Part shown: piece after piece, positions 1 to 8,848 of the stretch | Layout: every line of letters begins with the position of its first letter | Position numbering within the stretch: the first letter of the stretch is position 1 | NCBI GenBank assembly: GCA_965277495.1 | Contig: OZ255824.1 | Location: forward strand, 1,674,001-1,738,000 | DNA: 64,000 nucleotides | Direction: 5' to 3' | Source: CAHJXG01 sp965277495 | Lineage (GTDB): Bacteria > Pseudomonadota > Alphaproteobacteria > Acetobacterales > Acetobacteraceae | Position numbers and translations under genes: made by a program | Notes under the pieces: model-generated | The model's input: the letters and a program-made list of their open reading frames with translations, nothing else | What the model was told of the DNA's origin: nothing | Database searches by the model: none

Positions 1-395
1 AGGTCGAGGCCGCGGATCACCTCGGGTTTCAGCGTGCTGGCGTCGACCAAGGGTTCCAGCACGATGGCCGGGCGCAGGTTGGCGAACAGGCCGAGCTCGC
101 GCCGGAGCGTCAGAATGGCGATTTCGGGCCGCATGTCGAAGCCGAGCTTGTCCCAGCGCGGACCGCCGACGGAGCCGAACAGCACAGCGTCCGCCGCCCG
201 CGCCTTCGCCACCGTTTCCGCAGTGATCGGCGTGCCGCGCTGGTCGATGGCGGCGCCGCCCACCAGGTCCTCGGTGATGTCGAACGTCACGCTACGCCGG
301 CGGTCCATCCAGTCGATGACCCGGCGGACTTCGCGCATCACCTCGGGGCCGATGCCATCGCCGGGCAACACGAGCAGCTTTTTGTTTGCGGCCAT
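1..395 (-). CDS. leuB: 3-isopropylmalate dehydrogenase, N-terminal part (cut by window edge)
   Basis: Third step of leucine synthesis: NAD-dependent oxidative decarboxylation of 3-isopropylmalate in the cytoplasm. Only the first 131 codons are in the window. The protein opens with a hydrophobic strand and the family signature GDGIGPEV at residues 12-19, followed by the LFGSVGGPRWD-type stretch typical of LeuB. The ATG at 395 sits 14 bases after the leuD stop, so leuC, leuD and leuB form one unit. The C-terminal catalytic half lies outside, so activity cannot be judged. Confidence 0.93.
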   Translation of the reverse strand, partial: MAANKKLLVLPGDGIGPEVMREVRRVIDWMDRRRSVTFDITEDLVGGAAIDQRGTPITAETVAKARAADAVLFGSVGGPRWDKLGFDMRPEIAILTLRRELGLFANLRPAIVLEPLVDASTLKPEVIRGLD

Positions 396-409
396 GTGGT
401 CCCCTTGTC

Positions 410-1030
410 CTATGCCTTGATGCCGGGCATCCAAGGCGCCTCGGTGCGGAGCCGCGCCTCATAGCTGTCGATGGCCGTCCCGCGCTGCATGGTCTGGCCG
501 ATGTCGTCGAGGCCGTTCAGCAGCAAATGCTTGCGCAGGGCGTCGACGGCGAACGGGATTTCCTCGCCGTTCGGACGCACCACGACCTGGCGCGCGAGGT
601 CGATGGTCAGGCGCGCGTTGCCGCCCATCCGCGCGTCCTCCATCAACTGGTCGCAAACCTCGCGCGGCAGGGCAATGGGCAGGATGCCGTTCTTGAAGCA
701 GTTGGTATGGAAGATGTCGGCGAAGCTCGGCGCGATCACGCAACGTATGCCGAAATCCAGCAGCGCCCATGGCGCATGTTCCCGTGACGAGCCGCAGCCG
801 AAATTCTCGTGCGCGATCAGCACCTCGGCATGGCGGTACGGCTCGGCGTTCAACACGAAGTCGGACCGCTCGGTACCGGCCCCGTCATAGCGCAGGGTGT
901 CGAACAAATGCACGCCCAGCCCGGTGCGTTTGATGGTTTTCAGGAACCGGGCCGGGATGATCTTATCGGTGTCCACATTGGCCAGCGGCAACGGCGCCGC
1001 GACCGCCGTCAACGTCGTGAACGCATCCAT
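410..1030 (-). CDS. leuD: 3-isopropylmalate dehydratase small subunit
   Basis: Small (swivelling) subunit of isopropylmalate isomerase, which works with LeuC to convert 2- to 3-isopropylmalate. The 206-residue length is normal. Residues 18-30 (NVDTDKIIPARFL) and 78-90 (GCGSSREHAPWAL) are the two LeuD signatures. A much longer reading frame continues upstream, but that part is a shadow of leuC. The ATG at 1030 overlaps the leuC stop by one base (TGATG), which argues for translational coupling of the two subunits. Confidence 0.95.
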   Translation of the reverse strand: MDAFTTLTAVAAPLPLANVDTDKIIPARFLKTIKRTGLGVHLFDTLRYDGAGTERSDFVLNAEPYRHAEVLIAHENFGCGSSREHAPWALLDFGIRCVIAPSFADIFHTNCFKNGILPIALPREVCDQLMEDARMGGNARLTIDLARQVVVRPNGEEIPFAVDALRKHLLLNGLDDIGQTMQRGTAIDSYEARLRTEAPWMPGIKA

Positions 1031-2439
1031 CAGGCGAGCTCCCGCACGTCGGTGAGCCGGCCCGTTATGGCGGCGGCGGCGGCCATCGCCGGCGATAGCA
1101 GATGGGTGCGCCCGCCAGGCCCTTGCCGGCCCTCGAAGTTGCGGTTGCTGGTGCTGGCGCAGCGCTGGCCGGGCGTCAGCTTGTCGGGGTTCATGCCCAG
1201 GCACATGCTGCACCCGGCCTCCCGCCACTCGAACCCGGCGTCGAGCATGACCTGGTCCAGGCCCTCCGCCTCCGCCTGCAGCTTCACCAGGCCGCTGCCG
1301 GGCACCACCATGGCGCGCACGCCGGGGGCGACCCGCTTGCCACGGACGACGGCGGCGGCGGCGCGGATGTCCTCGATGCGTCCGTTGGTGCAGCTTCCGA
1401 TGAACACCACGTCCACCGGGATCTCGGCGAGCTTCTGCCCCGGCGTCAACGCCATGTAGTCGAGCATCCGCTGCATCTGCACGCGCGCCGCCTCGTCCTC
1501 GACCGCCGCCGGGTCGGGCACGTTGCCGGTGATGGGCAACACCGTCTCCGGGCTGGTGCCCCAGGTGACCATGGGCGAGATTTCCGCGGCGTGCAGCGTC
1601 ACCACCCGGTCGTAATGGGCGCCAGGGTCGGACGGCAGGGTGCGCCAATGCTCGACGGCGCGATCGAACGCCTCGCCCTTCGGCGCATAGGGGCGTCCCT
1701 CGATGTAGGCGAACGTCTTATCGTCCGGCGCGATCATGCCCGCGCGCGCGCCGGCCTCAATGCTCATGTTGCACACCGTCATGCGTCCGGCCATGTCGAG
1801 CCCGCGCACCGCCTCGCCGGCATACTCGATCACGTGCCCGGTGCCGCCGGCGGTGCCGATGCGCCCGATCACCGCGAGCACCAGGTCCTTGGCGGTCACG
1901 CCGGGCGCCAGCGTGCCGTCGACCTGGACCAGCATGTTCTTCGCCGGTTTCTGCAGCAAGGTCTGCGTCGCCAGCACGTGCTCGACCTCGGAGGTGCCGA
2001 TGCCGAAGGCCAGCGCGCCCATCGCGCCATGGGTGCTGGTGTGGCTATCGCCGCAAACGATGGTCATGCCCGGCAGGCTGATGCCCTGCTCCGGCCCGAT
2101 AATGTGCACGATGCCCTGGCGCGCATCCCGCACCGGGAAGTATGGCACCCCGAACGCCGCGACGTTGGCCTCGAGCGTTTCGACCTGGATGCGGCTCTCC
2201 GGCTCGGCGATGCCGACGCTGCGGTCGCTGGTCTGGATGTTGTGGTCCACCACCGCGATCGTCGCATCGGGCCGGCGCACGGTGCGGCCGGCCAGCCGCA
2301 GGCCCTCGAACGCCTGCGGGCTGGTGACCTCGTGCACCAGATGCCGGTCGATATACAGCAGGCAGGTGCCATCTTCGAGCCGTTCGACAACATGGCTTTC
2401 CCACACCTTATCGAACAGGGTCTTGGCGTTCTCGGCCAT
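1030..2439 (-). CDS. leuC: 3-isopropylmalate dehydratase large subunit
   Basis: Aconitase-family large subunit carrying the 4Fe-4S cluster. The three cluster cysteines are visible at about residue 350 (GSCTNGR) and residues 410 and 413 (CSMCLG), and the DHN substrate-contact motif is near residue 66. At 469 aa the length is standard. The open frame extends upstream into rplS, but homologues begin at the MAENAKTLFDKVWESH region, so the ATG at 2439 (preceded by AAGGAGAA) is preferred. It follows rplS by 19 bases, apparently as a read-through continuation of the ribosomal operon. Confidence 0.95.
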   Translation of the reverse strand: MAENAKTLFDKVWESHVVERLEDGTCLLYIDRHLVHEVTSPQAFEGLRLAGRTVRRPDATIAVVDHNIQTSDRSVGIAEPESRIQVETLEANVAAFGVPYFPVRDARQGIVHIIGPEQGISLPGMTIVCGDSHTSTHGAMGALAFGIGTSEVEHVLATQTLLQKPAKNMLVQVDGTLAPGVTAKDLVLAVIGRIGTAGGTGHVIEYAGEAVRGLDMAGRMTVCNMSIEAGARAGMIAPDDKTFAYIEGRPYAPKGEAFDRAVEHWRTLPSDPGAHYDRVVTLHAAEISPMVTWGTSPETVLPITGNVPDPAAVEDEAARVQMQRMLDYMALTPGQKLAEIPVDVVFIGSCTNGRIEDIRAAAAVVRGKRVAPGVRAMVVPGSGLVKLQAEAEGLDQVMLDAGFEWREAGCSMCLGMNPDKLTPGQRCASTSNRNFEGRQGPGGRTHLLSPAMAAAAAITGRLTDVRELA

Positions 2440-2458
2440 GCGGTTCTCCTTGGGCTGG

Positions 2459-2890
2459 CTACTCGGCCGCTTCGGCAGCGGGGGCGGGCGGGGGCGGCGC
2501 CGGCGTAGCTGGGGCACTGGGCGCCACCACGTCGCGGGCGCGCTCGGCGATGCGGGCGGACTTGCCGCTGCGCCCGCGCAGATAATACAGCTTGGCCCGG
2601 CGCACATCGCCGCGGCGCACCACCTGGATTTCGGCGATCGTCGGCGCATAAAGCGGGAACACGCGCTCGACGCCCTCGCCATAGCTGATCTTGCGCACGG
2701 TGAAGTTGCTGTTCAGGCCCTTGTTCGACCGCGCGATGCAGACGCCCTCATAGGCCTGCACACGGCTGCGCTCGCCCTCGACGACCTTGACCATGACCTT
2801 GAGCGTATCGCCGGGCTGGAACACCGGGACGGGCCGGAGGGCGGTGAGCTTGGCGATCTGCTCCGCCTCGAATTGCTGGATGATGTTCAC
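2459..2890 (-). CDS. rplS: 50S ribosomal protein L19
   Basis: L19 sits at the 30S-50S interface. The first 115 residues carry the conserved core (FQPGDTLKV, RVQAYEGVCIARSNKG, SYGEGVERVFPLY, RAKLYYLRGRSGKSARI). The last 25 or so residues are an Ala/Pro-rich tail, as is common in alphaproteobacterial L19. The start is GTG, preceded by AAAGGAC. It is the last of the rpsP-rimM-trmD-rplS set. Confidence 0.96.
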   Translation of the reverse strand: MNIIQQFEAEQIAKLTALRPVPVFQPGDTLKVMVKVVEGERSRVQAYEGVCIARSNKGLNSNFTVRKISYGEGVERVFPLYAPTIAEIQVVRRGDVRRAKLYYLRGRSGKSARIAERARDVVAPSAPATPAPPPPAPAAEAAE

Positions 2891-2918
2891 GGGGGTTAGT
2901 CCTTTCCAATGCTGACTG

Positions 2919-3617
2919 TTACGGCGCGGCGAGCGTGCTGTCTATTCGAAGACGCCACAGGTCCGGCCTGCGTGCGCGCGTGATCTGCTCGGCTTGCGCC
3001 CGGCGCCAGGCGGCGATGGCGGCGTGGTGGCCGGATAGCAGGACCTCGGGCACGCCACGCCCGCGCCACTCGGCCGGGCGGGTGTAATGCGGGTATTCCA
3101 GCAGCCCGGCGCTGAAGCTCTCGTCGTCGGCGCTGGCCTCCGCGCCCATGACGCCGGGCAGCAGGCGGACGCAGGCGTCCAGCAGCACGAGCGCCGGCAG
3201 TTCGCCGCCGGACAGCACGTAGTCGCCGATGCTGACCTCCTCGATGGCGCGGGCGTCCAGCACCCGCTGGTCCACGCCTTCGTAGCGCCCGCAGACCAGG
3301 CGCACGCCCGGGCCGTTTGCGAGCGCACGGACGCGATCCTGGTTCAATTGCGGGCCGCGTGGGCTTAGATAGAGCAGTGGCCGGCCGTCGTCGGGACCAA
3401 TCGCGGCATCCAGCACGTCTGCCCGCATGACCATGCCGGCCCCGCCGCCAAACGGAGTGTCGTCGACCGTCCGGTGCCGGTCCTTCGTCGCGTCGCGTAT
3501 GTCCCGGACCTCCAGCCGCCACAGGCCCGCCGCCAGCGCCCGTCCGGCCAGCGATTGCCCAAGCGGCCCCGGGAACATCGGCGGAAACAGCGTCAGGACC
3601 GTCGCGTGCCAGCTCAT
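2919..3617 (-). CDS. trmD: tRNA (guanine-N1)-methyltransferase
   Basis: Methylates G37 of tRNAs that read codons starting with C, using S-adenosylmethionine, and so prevents frameshifting. It is a SPOUT (trefoil-knot) enzyme: VCGRYEGVDQRV at residues 108-119 and SIGDYVLSGGE at 129-139 form the cofactor-binding knot. The 232-aa length is normal. The ATG at 3617 overlaps the end of rimM by four bases (ATGA). The usual bacterial order rpsP-rimM-trmD-rplS is intact. Confidence 0.96.
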   Translation of the reverse strand: MSWHATVLTLFPPMFPGPLGQSLAGRALAAGLWRLEVRDIRDATKDRHRTVDDTPFGGGAGMVMRADVLDAAIGPDDGRPLLYLSPRGPQLNQDRVRALANGPGVRLVCGRYEGVDQRVLDARAIEEVSIGDYVLSGGELPALVLLDACVRLLPGVMGAEASADDESFSAGLLEYPHYTRPAEWRGRGVPEVLLSGHHAAIAAWRRAQAEQITRARRPDLWRLRIDSTLAAP

Positions 3618-4144
3618 TCTGCTGCCCGCGCCTCGTCCAGCACGAGTATTTCCTCCGGTGGCGTCACGACCAGCGTTCCGGCCTCGATGTCGACGTTGGG
3701 CACGCAGGCCAGGGTGAACGGCACCAACAGCGGCGCCGTATCGCCGCGGTCGATCTCCAAGCTTGTTCCCGCGCCGTAATCATGCACGACCGTCACGCGG
3801 CCGACTGTTTGGCCCGCCGCGTCCAGCGCCGCCATGCCGACGAGATCGGCTAGGTAGAACTCATCCTGCTCCGGCGGCGGCAGGCGGTCGCGCTCGACAT
3901 ACAGCCGAGTATTGGTCAAACGCTCCGCCGCGTTGCGGTCCGCGACCGGGTTGCCGGCGGCGTCCGACAGCGCCGCCACGCCCTCGCCGCGCCACGTCAG
4001 CGTCCAGGCCCGACCGCTTTCGTCGAGCAGCGGCGCATAACTCGCAAGGTCCGCAGGCTCGGCGGTGTAGCTGTGCACGTGCAGCAGCCCCCGCACCCCG
4101 TGCGGGCGGCCCACCACGCCCATCAGGACGCGACGATTGTTCAA
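3614..4144 (-). CDS. rimM: ribosome maturation factor RimM
   Basis: Assembly factor for the 30S head that binds ribosomal protein S19. The N-terminal motif VGRPHGVRG (residues 11-19) and the C-terminal PRC-barrel region, with an LVPF..ACVP-type strand pair, are recognisable over 176 residues. The start is a TTG immediately next to the rpsP stop codon. A downstream ATG would remove part of the first conserved strand, so TTG is preferred. Confidence 0.93.
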   Translation of the reverse strand: MNNRRVLMGVVGRPHGVRGLLHVHSYTAEPADLASYAPLLDESGRAWTLTWRGEGVAALSDAAGNPVADRNAAERLTNTRLYVERDRLPPPEQDEFYLADLVGMAALDAAGQTVGRVTVVHDYGAGTSLEIDRGDTAPLLVPFTLACVPNVDIEAGTLVVTPPEEILVLDEARAAE

Positions 4145-4477
4145 CTAGCCGGCGGCCTTCGCCGCGCGGTCCTGCGCCTTTTTCTTCGGCGCGGACTGGA
4201 TGGGCTGCTCGCGATAGGTGGGCATCGGCGCCAGGCCGACATGGCCCAGGAACTTCGCAACCCGCTCCGTCGGCAGCGCGCCCTGGCCGACCCAGTGCTG
4301 GATGCGCTCGCCCTGCAGGCGTATGCGGTCCTCATGCTCCTGCGGCAGCATGGGGTTGTAGCTGCCCACCTTCTCCAGGAAGCGGCCGTCGCGCGGGCTG
4401 CGGCTGTCGGCGATCACGATGTGGTAGTACGGCCGCTTCTTGGCGCCGGCACGGGAAAGGCGGATTTTCAAGCCCAT
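4145..4477 (-). CDS. rpsP: 30S ribosomal protein S16
   Basis: Small-subunit protein required for 30S assembly. It begins with the diagnostic MGLKIRLSRAGAKKRPYYHI region and contains the DGRFLEKVGSYNPM box. A Lys/Ala-rich tail brings it to 110 residues, longer than the roughly 80 aa of E. coli S16 but usual for alphaproteobacteria. It lies 21 bases after ffh, so ffh and the ribosomal genes probably share a transcript. Confidence 0.96.
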   Translation of the reverse strand: MGLKIRLSRAGAKKRPYYHIVIADSRSPRDGRFLEKVGSYNPMLPQEHEDRIRLQGERIQHWVGQGALPTERVAKFLGHVGLAPMPTYREQPIQSAPKKKAQDRAAKAAG

Positions 4478-4498
4478 TAAATATTCCTTCGTGAATGG

Positions 4499-5881
4499 TT
4501 AGTATGGACGCCGGTGCTGCTTCTGCTGCTGTTTGGGCATCAATGCGCCCATGCCCTGCCGCATCAGCCCCTTCTGCCCCAGCTTCGTCATGCGCTTCAT
4601 CATCGTCGACATATCGTCGAATTGTTTCAGCAGGCGGTTGACCTCCTGTACGCTGGTGCCCGACCCGGCCGCGATGCGCTTCTTGCGGCTCGCCTTGATC
4701 ACGTCCGGCGTGCGCCGCTCCTTCATCGTCATCGACGAAATGATCGCCGCCTGCCGCTTCAAAATGCCTTGGTCGAGGTTCGCGTCCTCGATCTGCGCCT
4801 TCATCTTGCCGACGCCGGGCAACATGCCGAGGATGCCGGACAGGCTGCCCATCTTGCTGATCTGCTTGAGCTGCTTGGCGTAGTCGTCGAGGTCGAAGGT
4901 GCCCCGCACCATCTTGCGGGCGAGCTTTTCCGCCTCGTCCTGATCCAGCGTCTCCTCGGCGCGTTCCACCAGGCCGACGATGTCGCCCATACCCAGGATG
5001 CGTCCGGCAACCCGCTCGGGATGGAACTCCTCCAACGCGTCCAGCTTCTCGCCAGAGCCGGTCAGCTTGATCGGCGCGCCGGTAATCTGCCGCATCGACA
5101 ACGCCGCGCCGCCACGGGCGTCGCCATCCATCCGGGTCATGACGATGCCGGTCACGCCGACGGCTTCGTTGAAGGCGCGTGCCGTGTTGACCGCGTCCTG
5201 CCCGGTCATGGCGTCGACGACCAGCAGCGTCTCGGCCGGGTCCGTCGCCTCGCGGATGGAACGCACCTCGTCCATCAGCGCCTGGTCGATCGACAGCCGC
5301 CCGGCGGTGTCGAGGATGACGACGTCAAATACCTCGCGCCGCCCGGTGTCCATGGCGCGGCGGGCGATTTCTACCGGCGTCTGGCCTGCGATGATCGGCA
5401 GCGACGCGACGCCGGCCTGCTGCGCCAATTGCTGCAACTGGAGCTGCGCCGCCGGGCGCTGGGTATCGAGGCTGGCGAGCAGCACCCGCTTGCGGTCGCG
5501 CTTCAACAGCCGCAGCGCAATCTTGCCGGAGGTCGTGGTCTTGCCGGACCCCTGCAGGCCCACCATCAGGATCGGCACCGGCGCCGCTGCGGTCAGGTTG
5601 AGCGGCACTGCCCCGGCGCCGCCCAGCGCCTCGATCAGCACGTCGTTGACGATCTTGATGACGAGCTGGCCGGGGCTGACGCTCTCCAGCACCTCGGCGC
5701 CAAGGCTGCGCTCGCGCACCGTGCTGATGAAGTCGCGCACGACGGGAAGCGCCACGTCGGCCTCGAGCATCGCCAGCCGCACTTCGCGCAGCGCGTCGGC
5801 GATATCGGCCTCGCTCAGCGCGCCGCGGCTGCGCAGGCGGTCGAACACTCCGGAAAGCTTGCCCGACAGCGTGTCGAACAT
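4499..5881 (-). CDS. ffh: signal recognition particle protein Ffh
   Basis: GTPase that binds 4.5S RNA and signal sequences of nascent membrane proteins and docks with FtsY. Visible parts are the N-terminal four-helix domain, the G-domain P loop (GLQGSGKTT, about residues 108-116), the DTAGR switch, and a methionine-rich M domain in the last 150 residues ending in a run of Met/Gln/Lys. Length 460 aa. A GTG codon lies just before the ATG at 5881; the ATG gives the usual MFDTLSGKL beginning. Confidence 0.95.
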   Translation of the reverse strand: MFDTLSGKLSGVFDRLRSRGALSEADIADALREVRLAMLEADVALPVVRDFISTVRERSLGAEVLESVSPGQLVIKIVNDVLIEALGGAGAVPLNLTAAAPVPILMVGLQGSGKTTTSGKIALRLLKRDRKRVLLASLDTQRPAAQLQLQQLAQQAGVASLPIIAGQTPVEIARRAMDTGRREVFDVVILDTAGRLSIDQALMDEVRSIREATDPAETLLVVDAMTGQDAVNTARAFNEAVGVTGIVMTRMDGDARGGAALSMRQITGAPIKLTGSGEKLDALEEFHPERVAGRILGMGDIVGLVERAEETLDQDEAEKLARKMVRGTFDLDDYAKQLKQISKMGSLSGILGMLPGVGKMKAQIEDANLDQGILKRQAAIISSMTMKERRTPDVIKASRKKRIAAGSGTSVQEVNRLLKQFDDMSTMMKRMTKLGQKGLMRQGMGALMPKQQQKQHRRPY

Positions 5882-6002
5882 CACGTCACCCCAAACGAAA
5901 AGGCGCCGCTGCGCGAGCCTTCGCGGAGCGACGTCATATCCAAGCGCCTACCTAGGTCGGCCGTCCCTCCGCTGTCAACTCAAACAGCAGGGCCGGCGGC
6001 AC

Positions 6003-6527
6003 TCACCGCGGCGACAGCACCATGATCATCTGCCGGTTTTCCATGCGCGGCATCTGCTCCACCTTCGTCGCCGTTTCCAGCTCGTTGCGGATGCGCTCCA
6101 GCACCTTGATGCCGATGTCCTGGTGCGCCATCTCGCGCCCGCGGAAACGCAGCGTCACCTTGACCTTGTCGCCCTCGTCGATGAACGACTTCATGGCGCG
6201 CATCTTCACTTGATAGTCGTTCTCGTCGATGTTCGGGCGCACCTTGATCTCTTTGATCTCGATGACCTTTTGCTTCTTCTTGGCCTCGTTCTTCTTCTTT
6301 TGCTGCTCGTACTTGAACTTGCCGTAGTCCAAGATCTTGACGACCGGTGGGTCGGCGTTCGGGCTGATCTCGAGCAAGTCAAGGCCCACTGCATAGGCAC
6401 GCAGGATGGCGTCGCGGGCGGTCATTACGCCCTGCATCTCGCCTTCTTCGTCGATCAGGCGTACCTGCGGGACGCGGATGTCTTCGTTTACGCGTGGTCC
6501 GTCGCGGGACGGGGCTGCTGCACTCAT
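6003..6527 (-). CDS. infC: translation initiation factor IF-3
   Basis: Keeps free 30S subunits apart from 50S and checks the initiator tRNA. The N-domain (RVNEDIRVPQVRLIDEEG) and the C-domain (KVRPNIDENDYQVK, DKVKVTLRFRGREM) are both clear. The frame stays open 24 codons further upstream. The ATG at 6527 is chosen because it has CGAGGA just upstream and gives a 174-aa protein, normal for IF-3. It follows thrS, the classic thrS-infC pairing. rpmI and rplT do not follow here. Confidence 0.93.
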   Translation of the reverse strand: MSAAAPSRDGPRVNEDIRVPQVRLIDEEGEMQGVMTARDAILRAYAVGLDLLEISPNADPPVVKILDYGKFKYEQQKKKNEAKKKQKVIEIKEIKVRPNIDENDYQVKMRAMKSFIDEGDKVKVTLRFRGREMAHQDIGIKVLERIRNELETATKVEQMPRMENRQMIMVLSPR

Positions 6528-6611
6528 AGGTCCTCGGGCTATTGTACTCTCCTGTACTGGTTTGGTCTCAATGCATAGTCTTGAACCGATGCCGGGCACC
6601 GATCAAGAAAA

Positions 6612-8552
6612 TCAGTGCACAACACGATCTCGTGCTAAATCGGGAGCCATGGCCTCGGCTGCAAGCCGTGCCACGGCTTCATCCAAATTCAAAACTTCCT
6701 GCGCCTCGCCGCCAAGCCGCCGCAGCGCCACCGTCCGCTGCTCGGCCTCGCGGCGTCCGACGACCACGATGACCGGCACATGCGCCAGGCTGTGCTCCCG
6801 GACCTTGGCGTTGATCTTCTCGTTGCGCACGTCGACCCGCACTTCGAGGCCGCGCATCCGCAACGCCAGCGCCACGTCGCTCGCATACTCCGCCGCGTCC
6901 GACACGATGCTGGCGACGACCACCTGCACCGGCGCCAGCCACAACGGAAACCGCCCGGCGTATTGCTCGATCAGGATGCCGAGGAACCGTTCGAAGCTGC
7001 CCAGGATCGCCCGGTGCAGCATGACCGGGCGCTGCCGCGTGCCGTCCTCGGCGACGTATTCGGCATCGAGCCGCTCCGGCAACACGAAGTCCACCTGCAA
7101 AGTGCCGCATTGCCAATCCCTGCCGATAGCGTCCCGCAGCACGAACTCCAGCTTCGGGCCATAGAACGCGCCCTCCCCCGGGCTCAGCTCATATTCGACC
7201 CCGGCGGTTGCGCATGCGGCCCGCAGCGCGCCCTCGGCCCGGTCCCATGTCGCATCCGACCCGGCACGCGGCACCGGGCGGTCGCTGAACTTCACGCGGA
7301 AGCTGTCAAAGCCGAAATCGCGGTACACCGAGGACAGCAGCGCCACGAAGGCCACCGTCTCGTCGGCGATCTGCGCCTCGGTGCAGAAGATGTGCGCGTC
7401 GTCCTGGGTGAACGCCCGCACCCGCATGATGCCGTGCAGCGCGCCGGACGGCTCGTAGCGGTGGCACGCGCCGAACTCCGCCATCCGCAGCGGCAGCTCG
7501 CGGTAGCTGCGCAGCGTGTGACGGAAGATCAGCACGTGGCAGGGGCAGTTCATCGGCTTCAATGCGAGCGTCGTGTCCTCGTCCTCAACGCGGGCGATGA
7601 ACATGTTCTGTTTGTAGTTGTCCCAATGCCCGCTCGCCTCCCACAGCTTGCGGTCGACCAATTGCGGAGTCCGCACCTCCTGGTAGCCGGACGCTTCCAG
7701 GCGGCGGCGCATGTAGCTTTCGGCTGTGCGGTACAGCGTCCAGCCCTTGGGGTGCCAGAAGATGCTGCCGGTCGCCTCCTCCTGAATGTGGAACAGGTCC
7801 ATCTCGCGGCCGATGCGGCGGTGGTCGCGGCGCTCGGCCTCCTCGAGCTGGTGCAAATAGGCGTCCAGCTCCTTCTGGTCGCGCCAGGCGGTGCCGTAGA
7901 TGCGGCTCAGCATGGCGTTGCGGTGGTCGCCGCGCCAATAGGCCCCGGCGACCTTCATCAGCTTGAACGCCGTGCCGACATCGCCGGTGCCGCGCATGTG
8001 CGGGCCGCGGCACAGGTCAATCCAGTCGCCCTGTTTATACAACGTGATGGTCTCGGTGCCCGGCAGGTCGCGGATCAGCTCAGCCTTATACGCCTCGCCG
8101 CGCGCCTCGAAGAAGCGCGTTGCCTCGTCGCGGTCCCATACCTGGCGCTCGAACGCGGCGTTGCGAGCCACGATTTCCCGCATGCGTGCCTCGATCGCGC
8201 CGAAATCTTCCGGCGTGAACGGCTCGTTGCGGGCGAAGTCGTAATAGAATCCGTTCTCGATGCTCGGCCCGATGGTGACCTGCGTGCCGGGAAACAGGCC
8301 CTGCACCGCCTCGGCCAGCACATGCGCCGCGTCGTGGCGGATCAATCCGAGCGCGTCCGGGTCGCGCCGGGTCACGAAAACCACGGCGGCATCGCGCTCG
8401 ATCGTGCGGGATAGGTCACATAAAGCGCCGTCCACCCGCATGGCCAAGGCGGCGCGGGCCAGGCCGGGGCCGATGGCCGCCGCGATGTCGGTGCCGGTCA
8501 CCGCTGCGTCGAAGCGGCGAACCGAGCCGTCGGGCAGGGTGATGGCAGGCAT
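6612..8552 (-). CDS. thrS: threonyl-tRNA synthetase
   Basis: Charges tRNA-Thr and edits mischarged serine. At 646 aa it is full length. In order: TGS domain (1-62), editing domain with HDAAH at residues 73-77 and the CRGPH signature, class II catalytic core with the zinc-site Cys in MNCPCH and motif 2 (FGACHRYEPSGALHG), and the C-terminal anticodon-binding domain (LAPVQVVVASI onward). It is the first gene of the leftward housekeeping block. No leader hairpin was identified upstream. Confidence 0.96.
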   Translation of the reverse strand: MPAITLPDGSVRRFDAAVTGTDIAAAIGPGLARAALAMRVDGALCDLSRTIERDAAVVFVTRRDPDALGLIRHDAAHVLAEAVQGLFPGTQVTIGPSIENGFYYDFARNEPFTPEDFGAIEARMREIVARNAAFERQVWDRDEATRFFEARGEAYKAELIRDLPGTETITLYKQGDWIDLCRGPHMRGTGDVGTAFKLMKVAGAYWRGDHRNAMLSRIYGTAWRDQKELDAYLHQLEEAERRDHRRIGREMDLFHIQEEATGSIFWHPKGWTLYRTAESYMRRRLEASGYQEVRTPQLVDRKLWEASGHWDNYKQNMFIARVEDEDTTLALKPMNCPCHVLIFRHTLRSYRELPLRMAEFGACHRYEPSGALHGIMRVRAFTQDDAHIFCTEAQIADETVAFVALLSSVYRDFGFDSFRVKFSDRPVPRAGSDATWDRAEGALRAACATAGVEYELSPGEGAFYGPKLEFVLRDAIGRDWQCGTLQVDFVLPERLDAEYVAEDGTRQRPVMLHRAILGSFERFLGILIEQYAGRFPLWLAPVQVVVASIVSDAAEYASDVALALRMRGLEVRVDVRNEKINAKVREHSLAHVPVIVVVGRREAEQRTVALRRLGGEAQEVLNLDEAVARLAAEAMAPDLARDRVVH

Positions 8553-8624
8553 GGCACGGGTCCTTTGTCAGTAGGGCGGAAAGGGGCGGCAATGGAGCGG
8601 TTTAGATGAGATCGCTACGGAACT

Positions 8625-8727
8625 CGTCATTGCGACCCGGCTTCGGCGTGGCAATCCAGGGCCACACGGACCAACGTTCGCCTCTGCGGCCCTGGATTGC
8701 CGCGTCGCTACGCTTCTCGCAATGACG
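8625..8727. repeat. 103-bp palindromic REP-like repeat, copy 1
   Basis: Two long arms face each other: 8625-8661 and 8690-8727. The outer 11 bases (CGTCATTGCGA and TCGCAATGACG) and the inner 12 bases (GGCAATCCAGGG and CCCTGGATTGCC) are perfect inverted matches, with looser pairing between them and a loop of about 28 bases. The same design recurs at 13460-13562. Repeats of this look are scattered through many alphaproteobacterial genomes. It fills most of the 296-base gap upstream of thrS, in which I see no gene. Confidence 0.85.
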
Positions 8728-8848
8728 ATGTTCTCTAAGGAATTGCTGCCTGTTCTCCTACAGGACTCTGCGCCATCGCAGACTAATCGATTGCCGAGTG
8801 GCTCGTATGGCCTCGGGCCAGCGCCGCCGCAACCCCCGGAATGGCGTG

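Noticed and set aside
410..1648. Extended 412-codon version of leuD
   Set aside because: The extra N-terminal part is a low-complexity shadow of leuC; LeuD starts at 1030.
5885..6002. Possible terminator hairpin between infC and ffh
   Set aside because: Only a 5-base stem (GCTGT...ACAGC) and no T-run on the minus strand; too weak to call.
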